DNA of 12,342 nt from Planctomycetaceae bacterium. Its GTDB lineage: Bacteria > Planctomycetota > Planctomycetia > Pirellulales > UBA1268. The notes beneath the pieces were generated by a model. It was not told where the DNA came from, did no database searches, and was given only the letters and a program-made list of their open reading frames with translations. The stretch is taken from assembly GCA_947453125.1 (NCBI GenBank), contig CANGGC010000022.1, forward strand, positions 1 to 12,342. The letters run 5' to 3'. The translations under genes were made by a program, and so were the position numbers. Of this stretch, positions 7,001 through 12,342 are shown one piece after another. How positions within the stretch are numbered: the first letter of the stretch is position 1; every line of letters begins with the position of its first letter.

Positions 7001-8137
7001 CGTTACGAAATCGAACTTGTGGTCGTGGCAGCGGGCGCAGGCGGCGGTGAGCCCGAAGAACGTCTTCGAGTAGACGTCGATCTGGTTCTCGATCACTTTC
7101 ACTTGATCGTCGAGGGCATCGACCGGCACGAAGCCGAGCTCCACCATCCGCAACTGCGCCGGGCCGATCGCCGACTCATTGAACCCCTCGGCGGCGTTCC
7201 AGCGCGGATCAGGGAGGAGGTCGCCGGCGATCTGCTCGCGCACGAAGCGATCGTAGGGGAGATCGTCGTTGAAGGCGCGCACCAGGTAGTCGCGGTAGCG
7301 CCAGGCATTCGGAAGCTCGGGGTCGCCCTGGCTGCCGTGCGATTCGCAGTAGCGGACGAGATCCATCCAGTGGCGCGCAAAGCGCTCGCCGAAGCGCGGG
7401 GAGGCGAGCATCCTGTCCACCGCCGCCTCGTAGGCCGCCGGCGATGGATCGGCCGCGAAGGCGAGCACCTCGTCGTGACTGGGGGGAAGGCCGGTGAGAA
7501 CGAACGACAGACGCCGTAGGAGCGTGGCCGGGGGAGCCATCGGCGCAGGATCGAGGCCGGCCGCGTCGAGGCGTGCGGCCACGAAGCGATCGATCGGATT
7601 GTCGCTCCAATCGGTGCGATGTGCCGGTGGTGGAGCGTGTCGCAGCAGCGGCTGATAGCTCCACCACGTGCGGCGCTCGGCGAAATCGGTGGGGGCCTTG
7701 GACGGGCCGGCCGCGGGGGACTCACGCGGGTCGGGAGCGCCTGCCGCAATCCAGGCGGCGAAGGCGGCGAGCGTGTCGTCGTCGAGGCGCTTTCCCCCTT
7801 GGGGCATCTCGAGCCCGGGTAGCTCATGCCTGAGGATGGCGAGGAGGCGGCTGCTCTCCGGAGCGCCGGGAACGAGGATCGCCCCCCCTGCCCCGCCGGC
7901 GCGCATCCCAGCGCGGTGGTCGAGGACAAGCTCTCCTTCCGCGGCCCCGTCACTGCGGTGGCATTCCTGGCACTGTTCCACGAGAACCGGGCGGATCCGC
8001 GTCTCGAAGAGAGTCAGCGCGTCGTCGGCGTGGAGGCACTCCAGCGCGACGAGGCTTGTCACCGCGGACATCCAGAACGACACGGCACGACGATAACGGC
8101 CCGATGACCAGCCCACCGCTCCCCCCTGGCGTTGCAT
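4007..8137 (-). CDS. Giant exported di-haem-type protein: PSCyt1-PSCyt2(DUF1549)-LamG-PSD1(DUF1553)
   Basis: The predicted product has 1376 residues. Arg13-Arg17 and a hydrophobic stretch ending in LHA (about 37) form a Sec-type signal peptide; starting at Met23 instead would lose the charged n-region, so ATG at 8137 is preferred although no clear Shine-Dalgarno precedes it. PSCyt1 (about 42-137) holds a c-type haem motif CQECH (56-60) and a likely axial Met111 in LEMPQG. PSCyt2/DUF1549 (about 180-395) holds NPIDRF, HWMDLVRY and a second CxxCH, CARCHDHKFD (367-376). A helical linker leads to a LamG/concanavalin-like domain (about 491-690, ending GEIDEARAYDRALSDEEI). A second beta-rich region (about 795-935) contains LLSSRQPGVYQSPRF and NYPIGNGGVF. 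PSD1/DUF1553 (about 1068-1335) contains VMVNRLWHHVFGRGIV, LRRLDAESIRDSIL and PVQALTMLNDP. The C-terminus (AWGDVAHAILCLKEFIHV) is the usual family ending, so the gene looks intact. Electron transfer coupled to glycan binding or modification is inferred, not shown. Confidence 0.95.
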   Translation of the reverse strand: MQRQGGAVGWSSGRYRRAVSFWMSAVTSLVALECLHADDALTLFETRIRPVLVEQCQECHRSDGAAEGELVLDHRAGMRAGGAGGAILVPGAPESSRLLAILRHELPGLEMPQGGKRLDDDTLAAFAAWIAAGAPDPRESPAAGPSKAPTDFAERRTWWSYQPLLRHAPPPAHRTDWSDNPIDRFVAARLDAAGLDPAPMAPPATLLRRLSFVLTGLPPSHDEVLAFAADPSPAAYEAAVDRMLASPRFGERFARHWMDLVRYCESHGSQGDPELPNAWRYRDYLVRAFNDDLPYDRFVREQIAGDLLPDPRWNAAEGFNESAIGPAQLRMVELGFVPVDALDDQVKVIENQIDVYSKTFFGLTAACARCHDHKFDFVTQEDFYALYGILASSRPGQVILDRTESLEAADADLSALKASIKAGLVSAWLDVAEALPARLAEQAERMTRATALRAEHAAVNAAIDRIEQPARASAFQQRGLAPLAAALPAPFARWTFSGDTRDSVGGLDGELLGGAIVRDGRLILDGVSANMRTKALPRDLTEKTLEAWLTLANLDQRGGGVIGLDVPEGRFFDSIVFGEMKPRHWMAGSDFFNRTEDPRGTEETAGPEMIVHVAIAWAADGSIRLYRNGLPYGEPTAKGALWTFKAGGSRFLFGQRLSDINPPLAGEIDEARAYDRALSDEEIAASFGAGPEGVTDEELLATLDDAGRETLARLRSDRARIAAALNAATTPSESPLAAPLAAAGDDPASPLHAWARLTATPVDAWPATWNGLVAAIEADRRAGTEANARATLLWDVRGPDHASWFRHGPGLRPEPAVNGAFTVVADGDQVIAGILPAGIHTHLLSSRQPGVYQSPRFVIDSDSIHLRVLGRGAVARLVIENYPIGNGGVFPAVRPDRDDLAWLRLDTNYRRGSKAYVELVTDPAERAFFGIAAVMKGDFPEPPRDTFLAAAPFLAGPVPAAPADLALRMESRLVETILAWRDGSLDDDSRALLDFFIRRGILPTTLAELPTLREPVERYRAAERGIPVPRRAPGVLEAAGFDQPLFVRGQHTRPAALVPRRGLSLFASAPYAPQAEASNAPSGRIQLADEAVGPGRDLLARVMVNRLWHHVFGRGIVATTDNFGLLGIAPTHPDLLDWLAGRFIDEGWSVKRALREMVMSRAFRGSALPSPKATQIDPLNAFLSHAPLRRLDAESIRDSILATSGQLDLTMGGPGIDVYHTAKTEGGGPVGPLDGNRRRSVYQRIRRNASNPFLEVFDAPKPSTTRGVRDITGGPVQALTMLNDPFVIDQATKWGARVAAASDTDKARLQGMILAALSRPADSEETALLLVHLAAVRSAQAHLPDGTPRPAAETEALAWGDVAHAILCLKEFIHVE
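4025..4033 (-). promoter_or_regulatory. Strong Shine-Dalgarno of the DUF1501 gene inside the upstream coding region
   Basis: The minus strand reads CTAAAGGAG here, with the AGGAG core (4025-4029) seven bases before the ATG at 4015-4017. It lies within the last codons of the upstream PSCyt/PSD1 gene, whose TGA is at 4007-4009. The 11-nt overlap plus a near-ideal ribosome site indicates translational coupling or re-initiation and fixes the DUF1501 start. Confidence 0.8.
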
Positions 8138-8222
8138 GGATCGAAAGCCGACCGTCCTGGGCCGACCGCTACACTGATCCCATCATACCCTCTCCGCACC
8201 TCGTTCTCTCCAGGGCCCTTCC
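8138..8222. promoter_or_regulatory. 85-bp divergent promoter region between the PSCyt/PSD1 gene and the cobalamin-binding protein gene
   Basis: The two genes start back to back, so promoters in both directions should lie here or just inside the genes. On the minus strand TATGAT (8182-8187), five of six matches to a -10 box, lies 44 bases before the ATG of the PSCyt/PSD1 gene; no convincing -35 accompanies it. On the plus strand TACACT (8170-8175) is a poorer -10 candidate, and AGGG (8212-8215) seven bases before ATG 8223 is a weak ribosome site. The space is too short for a full cobalamin riboswitch. Confidence 0.35.
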
Positions 8223-9161
8223 ATGCGAATCGTCTCGCTTCTTCCGAGCGCTACCGAGATCGTCTGCGAGCTTGGGCTCGGGGCTGCGCTTGTCGGCGTG
8301 ACCCACGAATGCGACCATCCACTGGCGGTGCGGGGCCTTCCCCGGGTGACGCGGACGCTCATTCCCACCGACGCTTCCAGCCGGGAGATCGATGACCTCG
8401 TCCGCGATCGACTCCGCTCGAAGCGCGCTCTCTACGAACTCGATCTGCCAGTGCTTGAGCGGCTCGCTCCCGATCTCATTGTCACGCAGGCGCTGTGCGA
8501 CGTCTGTGCGGTGGCCGAGGCCGAGGTGGCCGCTGCCGCCTGCCAGCTCCCCGGTGCGCCGCGCGTGGTCAATCTCGAGCCGGCGAGTCTTGCCGAAGTG
8601 CTCGCCAGCCTCGAGACGGTGGCCGATGCGGCCGGCGTTCCGGATCGTGGCCGGGCGGCTGTGGCGCGGCTGCAGGGGCGGATCGATGCGGTCGCGGGCC
8701 GGTCTGCTGGCGTGACGCGGCCGCCACGCGTCATGCTCCTTGAGTGGATCGATCCGCCGTTCACCGCCGGCCATTGGTCCCCCGAGATTGTCCGTCTTGC
8801 CGGTGGCCGGGAGGTCCTCGGGCGGGAGGGGGAGAAGTCGCGATCGGTTCCCTGGGAGGAGATCGTGGCTGCCGATCCGGAAGTGCTCGTCATTGCCTGC
8901 TGCGGGTTTGACATTTCCCGCACCCGCCAGGATCTCCCCATCCTCCTCGCCCAACCCGGGTTCAGCGGGCTGGCGTGTGCGCGCGACAGCCGAGTCTTTC
9001 TTGTCGATGGCAATGCCTATTTCAGCCGCCCCGGCCCCCGCTTGGTCGAGACCCTCGAGATCCTTGCCCACGCTCTCCATCCGGCGCTCCATCCCCTCCC
9101 GGCCGGGCTTAGGCCAGCGGAGCGCCTCTCAGCCGCCGAGCTCGGGATGCCCGCCAGCTGA
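8223..9161 (+). CDS. BtuF/COG0614-type cobalamin-binding protein without signal peptide
   Basis: The 312-residue protein matches the periplasmic-binding-protein fold of helical-backbone vitamin B12/iron-chelate receptors. It opens directly with strand 1 (MRIVSLLPSATEIVCELGLG). Further landmarks are VGVTHECDHP (24-33), the PDLIVTQALCDVCAV segment (83-97), LLEWIDPPFTAGHWSPEIV (172-190), a C-terminal-lobe ACCGFD (225-230) and VDGNAYFSRPGPRLVETLEI (261-280). THECD and TQ-LC-VCAV are typical of the branch usually annotated as cobalamin-binding protein. There is no signal peptide or lipobox, so the protein may be cytoplasmic, may use an unannounced route, or may have a function other than classical import. 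No permease, ATPase or B12 biosynthesis gene is visible beside it. It stands alone on the plus strand, divergent from the PSCyt/PSD1 gene. Confidence 0.9.
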   Translation: MRIVSLLPSATEIVCELGLGAALVGVTHECDHPLAVRGLPRVTRTLIPTDASSREIDDLVRDRLRSKRALYELDLPVLERLAPDLIVTQALCDVCAVAEAEVAAAACQLPGAPRVVNLEPASLAEVLASLETVADAAGVPDRGRAAVARLQGRIDAVAGRSAGVTRPPRVMLLEWIDPPFTAGHWSPEIVRLAGGREVLGREGEKSRSVPWEEIVAADPEVLVIACCGFDISRTRQDLPILLAQPGFSGLACARDSRVFLVDGNAYFSRPGPRLVETLEILAHALHPALHPLPAGLRPAERLSAAELGMPAS

Positions 9162-9341
9162 AGCTTTGCCGACGGCAGGGCGGTGATCCCTGAACTATCA
9201 TTCGAAGAGCGGGCATCCGAAAAGCGGGGATTGGAGCGGCGGGGGGAGTTGCAACGACGCCTCGCGCTGCCCGTTCTCCGCCAGAGCGTCTGCGTGCTTT
9301 TGCGCCCGCGGAGCGATCCGTCCACGCCGAAGGGGTCTGTC

Positions 9342-12300
9342 ATGGTGTTCGCTTGCCGCTCGATCGTCGGTCCCTCCGCGCCCGAAACGCGCGGCCGTCG
9401 CAGGCTTGTCCTAGGCTTGGCGGTCATGGGCGTGAGCGTGGCTTTCTGGGGTGCGAGTGGCCGAGCCGGCGAGATCGGCTTCGTGGAGGAGTTCGCGCTG
9501 GCCGAGGATCGCGAGGCGGTGCTCGCGAAGCTCGTGCCGGGGACGGAAGAGTCTTTTTATTTTCACGCGCTCCATCGGCTCAACACGGAGCGTTATGCCG
9601 AGATCGAGCCGCTCCTTGCCGAATGGGTGAAGGCCCATGGCGAGACAGCACGGGTGTGGGAGATCCGCTCGCGACGGGCGCTGCTTACCTTTGCGAAAGA
9701 CCCGCAGGCGTCGATTGCCTATCTCGAGCGCCGGCTCGGTGTCTCCTATCCGCATGAGCGGATCGTCCCCGGCGCCGAGCCGCAGCTGCCGACGGCGCTC
9801 GACGGGGCGATTGTCTCGGAAGAGGCGTTTGCCGCCCGAGCGCAGGCCCATGCCCCTGGCACCCTCGAGGGCTACGAAGACACGGCCCTCGACCGGCTCT
9901 GCGAAGGAGCCGGCGCGCTCGATCCGCTCCGTCGCCGCCAGCTCCTGTCGCGGCTTGTCCGCCCCGATCACGACGGCCTCGAAAAGCTGATCGCCGCCGA
10001 TCTCGACACGCCAGACTCCGGCGGCTTCGGGTCGCTGCCGATCCATCGGCTCCTCACTGTTCCACAGCTCGACGCGCTCGGCGTCCTCAAGCCCGAGCTT
10101 GTCGATCATCCCGCCTTCGTGGTGGCGATGCTTCAAAAGCTCCAGCCCGGGGCCGATGACGACTGGCGCGGCGACGCGGGCGTGAAGCGCGCCTACCTCG
10201 AGCGCTTGAAGACGTTTACGGATCGGCTCGGGCCGGTTCACAACTCCCTCAAGGCCCACGTCCGCTATCACCTCCTCGTGCACGACGTGTCGGAGGGGCA
10301 GTGGAACAAGGGGGCGTTCCTCGAGTATCTGAAGCTGCCCCGGCCGCAGGGCTACGTGGCCCCCAAGCTTCTAGCGACCGACGCCGCCCGGGCCTTCCCC
10401 TGCCAACTCGGGATGGCGTTCGAAGGCTCGCTTCTGCCGCCGATCGGCAACGACGAGCCGCTCGTCCGCACGCTGCTAACCCACTTCCTCGGCGACGCGG
10501 CCGACACGCGGGAGTTTGCCCCACTGATCGAAGGGGACTACCTCGCCCGGCTGTTTGCCGAGACGAAGCTGACCAGCGGCCTCGGCGACAAGGAGGGGCA
10601 TGCGGCGGTCCTCGGCCCGGCGGCTTACCGGGCCCTCCGCGACCGGGTCGACATCGAGTTTCTCCCCACGAATCCGACCACGTTCCGGGCTGATGCACCG
10701 GTGGACCTCGATTTGGCTGTGAAGAACGTCCCGGAGCTGGCGGTGCGGATCTTCGAGATCAACACCCGCGGCCACCTTCTCAAGCACCTCAAGGAGATCG
10801 ACACCGACATCCCCCTCGACGGCCTGACGCCGACGGTGGAGTTTGTCGTCAAGTCGAACGACGACGCGCTCCTGCGGAGCGTTCGCCATGTCGATCTCCC
10901 CCAGCTTTCGAAGCCGGGCGTGTATGTGGTCGACTTCGTCGGCAACGGCCGGTCGAGCCGGGCGCTGGTGCGGAAAGGGCGGCTCCGCCCGCTCGTCGTC
11001 GGCGCCGCTGTCGGCCAACGATTCACGATCCTCGACGACGCCGGCCGCAAGGTGATAAAGAGCCGGCTCGTCCTCGAGGGGCAGGAGTATTCCAGTGGCG
11101 ATGACGGCACGATCCTCGTCCCCCTGAGCACCGCCCCCGGCCGCAAGCCGGTGGTGGTGACGGCGGCGATTCCCTCAGGAAAAGGCGAGACAGAGATCAC
11201 GAGCCTCGACTTCTTCGATCATGCCGGCGAATCGCACGAACTCCGCGCCGGCATCCATGTCGACCGGGAGAGCCTGCGGACGCGGGCCACTGCCGAGGTG
11301 CTCCTTCGTCCGGCGCTCCTCGTCAACGGCCGGCCGGTGTCGCTTGCGGGCCTCGAGTCGACGAAGCTGACGATCCAATCGGTCGATCTCGACGGAGTTC
11401 CGGCGCTCAAAGAGGTGCACGATTTCGAGCTCTTTGAAGACCGGGAACGGGCTTACGAGTTTCTCATTCCCCAGCGGCTCGCGAGTGTCACCTTCACACT
11501 GTCGGGAAAGGTCAAGCGGCTCACGGCCGGCGGGGAGCCTCTGGAGCTCAGCGCGAGCCAGACGTTTGCCGTCAATTCAATCGATCGCACCGACAAGGTC
11601 GAGGATCTGTTTCTCGTCCGCTCCGGCGATCGGACCTTTGTCGAAGTCCGCGGGAAGACGGGGGAGCCACGGCCGTCGCGGCCGGTCATGATCACGCTCA
11701 AGCCGCGCGAGTTCCGCCATCCGGCGTCGTTCACGCTCAAGACCGACAAGCAGGGGGCGATCGATCTGGGGGCTCTCCCCACGGCCGGCGCCGCCGCCAT
11801 CGACACGATCACCGCCCAGGGTCCCGAGGGAACGTCCCACACCTGGCCCCTCCTCCCCGATCGGGTCGCGTTCCGGGAGACGGTTCATGGCCGGGTCGGC
11901 GAGCCGGTGCGCGTGCCGTATCTGCCGCGGGGCATTTCCCGCACCGGTCTGGCGGCTGGAAAGCCGGCGCGCGACGAGGTGTCGCTGTTCGAGCTCCGCG
12001 GCGGCAGTTTTTCGGCCGATCGCTTCGAGCACCTCGCCGTCAAGGATGGGGATCTCGTCCTTTCCGATCTCCCTGGCGGCGATTACGAACTGTTCATGAA
12101 GGGAAGCAGCACGCGGATTCTGGTCCGGATTACCGCGGGAGAACGCGTCGATGATTTGTACGTGGGGCCATTCCGGCAGCTCGAGGCGCCGAGGCTCTTG
12201 CCGACGGCGATCGAGCGGATCGCTCCCGAAGGGGCCGATCTCGTTGTCCAACTGAAAGCCGCCAATCCGTTCACACGCGTCCATCTCATTGCCACGCGGA

Positions 12301-12342
12301 TGACGCCCGACTTCGATCTCTTTGGGAATCTTGCCAAGGTCC
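9342..12342 (+). CDS. Very large secreted protein of unrecognised family with macroglobulin-like beta domains (3' end outside window)
   Basis: An uninterrupted frame from ATG 9342 reaches the right edge: 1000 residues with no stop. The start has a Shine-Dalgarno-like AAGGGG (9330-9335), six bases upstream. The N-terminus is a signal peptide: arginines at 17-21, hydrophobic LVLGLAVMGVSVAFWGASG, likely cleavage after GRA (42). Residues about 45-420 are mostly helical, including FYFHALHRLNTERYAEIEPL and RALLTFAKDPQASIAYLERR, resembling TPR/HEAT-type packing, though no repeat is certain. From about 437 the sequence becomes beta-rich, with segments such as PVDLDLAVKNVPELAVRIFE, LSKPGVYVVDFVGNGRSSRA, DDGTILVPLSTAPG and ELRAGIHVDRESL. 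This pattern resembles macroglobulin (MG) or Ig-like domains. No thioester motif, protease motif or cysteine pattern is visible in this part. I do not recognise a named family; adhesion, envelope structure or macroglobulin-like protection are only possibilities. Confidence 0.85.
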   Translation, partial: MVFACRSIVGPSAPETRGRRRLVLGLAVMGVSVAFWGASGRAGEIGFVEEFALAEDREAVLAKLVPGTEESFYFHALHRLNTERYAEIEPLLAEWVKAHGETARVWEIRSRRALLTFAKDPQASIAYLERRLGVSYPHERIVPGAEPQLPTALDGAIVSEEAFAARAQAHAPGTLEGYEDTALDRLCEGAGALDPLRRRQLLSRLVRPDHDGLEKLIAADLDTPDSGGFGSLPIHRLLTVPQLDALGVLKPELVDHPAFVVAMLQKLQPGADDDWRGDAGVKRAYLERLKTFTDRLGPVHNSLKAHVRYHLLVHDVSEGQWNKGAFLEYLKLPRPQGYVAPKLLATDAARAFPCQLGMAFEGSLLPPIGNDEPLVRTLLTHFLGDAADTREFAPLIEGDYLARLFAETKLTSGLGDKEGHAAVLGPAAYRALRDRVDIEFLPTNPTTFRADAPVDLDLAVKNVPELAVRIFEINTRGHLLKHLKEIDTDIPLDGLTPTVEFVVKSNDDALLRSVRHVDLPQLSKPGVYVVDFVGNGRSSRALVRKGRLRPLVVGAAVGQRFTILDDAGRKVIKSRLVLEGQEYSSGDDGTILVPLSTAPGRKPVVVTAAIPSGKGETEITSLDFFDHAGESHELRAGIHVDRESLRTRATAEVLLRPALLVNGRPVSLAGLESTKLTIQSVDLDGVPALKEVHDFELFEDRERAYEFLIPQRLASVTFTLSGKVKRLTAGGEPLELSASQTFAVNSIDRTDKVEDLFLVRSGDRTFVEVRGKTGEPRPSRPVMITLKPREFRHPASFTLKTDKQGAIDLGALPTAGAAAIDTITAQGPEGTSHTWPLLPDRVAFRETVHGRVGEPVRVPYLPRGISRTGLAAGKPARDEVSLFELRGGSFSADRFEHLAVKDGDLVLSDLPGGDYELFMKGSSTRILVRITAGERVDDLYVGPFRQLEAPRLLPTAIERIAPEGADLVVQLKAANPFTRVHLIATRMTPDFDLFGNLAKV

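Noticed and set aside
8138..8222. Cobalamin riboswitch upstream of the cobalamin-binding protein gene
   Set aside because: The 85-bp gap is too short and I see no B12-box-like sequence.
8169..9092. 307-codon minus-strand frame opposite the cobalamin-binding protein gene
   Set aside because: The plus frame has clear COG0614 motifs throughout; the minus product has none.
9162..9341. Small gene, RNA or clear promoter in the 180-bp gap before the large secreted protein
   Set aside because: No supported small frame or structure; TATCAT at 9196-9201 has no properly spaced -35 partner.
9411..10283. 290-codon minus-strand frame at the start of the large secreted protein
   Set aside because: The plus frame has a ribosome site, a signal peptide and 1000 open codons; the minus product is an unremarkable shadow, as are the minus frames at 10476-11018 and 11577-12284.

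Overview
The window is high-GC, gene-dense bacterial DNA that almost certainly comes from a member of the Planctomycetota, most likely Pirellulales-like. The evidence is a gene pair largely characteristic of that phylum. One partner is a giant exported protein joining PSCyt1, PSCyt2 (DUF1549), LamG and PSD1 (DUF1553) domains. The other is a Tat-exported DUF1501 protein. The neighbouring genes fit the same origin: a Tat-exported beta-propeller, a very large secreted protein of unrecognised family, and a C-terminal gene fragment with an IHPEEILADNF motif.

Layout. Positions 3-479 (+) hold the 3' part of a protein cut by the left edge; its C-terminus looks like the end of a zinc-metallopeptidase-type domain. 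After a 211-bp gap, 691-1326 (+) encodes a NarL/FixJ-type LuxR regulator whose receiver has lost its acidic pair and conserved lysine. It converges, with only 12 bp between stop codons, on a minus-strand block. That block reads, in transcription order, PSCyt/LamG/PSD1 protein (8137-4007), DUF1501 protein (4017-2584), six-bladed NHL-like propeller (2436-1339). The first two overlap by 11 nt with a strong Shine-Dalgarno inside the upstream gene. The third follows a 147-bp gap. All three products carry export signals, two of them twin-arginine.

Divergently from the block, 8223-9161 (+) encodes a BtuF/COG0614-type cobalamin-binding protein with no signal peptide and no transporter genes beside it. 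From 9342 a plus-strand reading frame stays open to the right edge. It gives 1000 visible residues: a signal peptide, a helical N-terminal half, then beta-rich domains that look macroglobulin- or Ig-like.

How the genes may work together (inference). The minus-strand block looks like an exported module: a di-haem c-type protein with carbohydrate-binding-like domains, an alkaline-phosphatase-fold partner and a propeller. Such modules are often proposed to act on complex glycans in planctomycetes, but no substrate can be read from the sequence. The LuxR gene, the cobalamin-binding gene and the large secreted protein have no demonstrated link to this module. I see no tRNA, rRNA, CRISPR array, insertion sequence, phage gene or convincing intrinsic terminator. 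The most unusual things here are the degenerate receiver and the two large multi-domain exported proteins.
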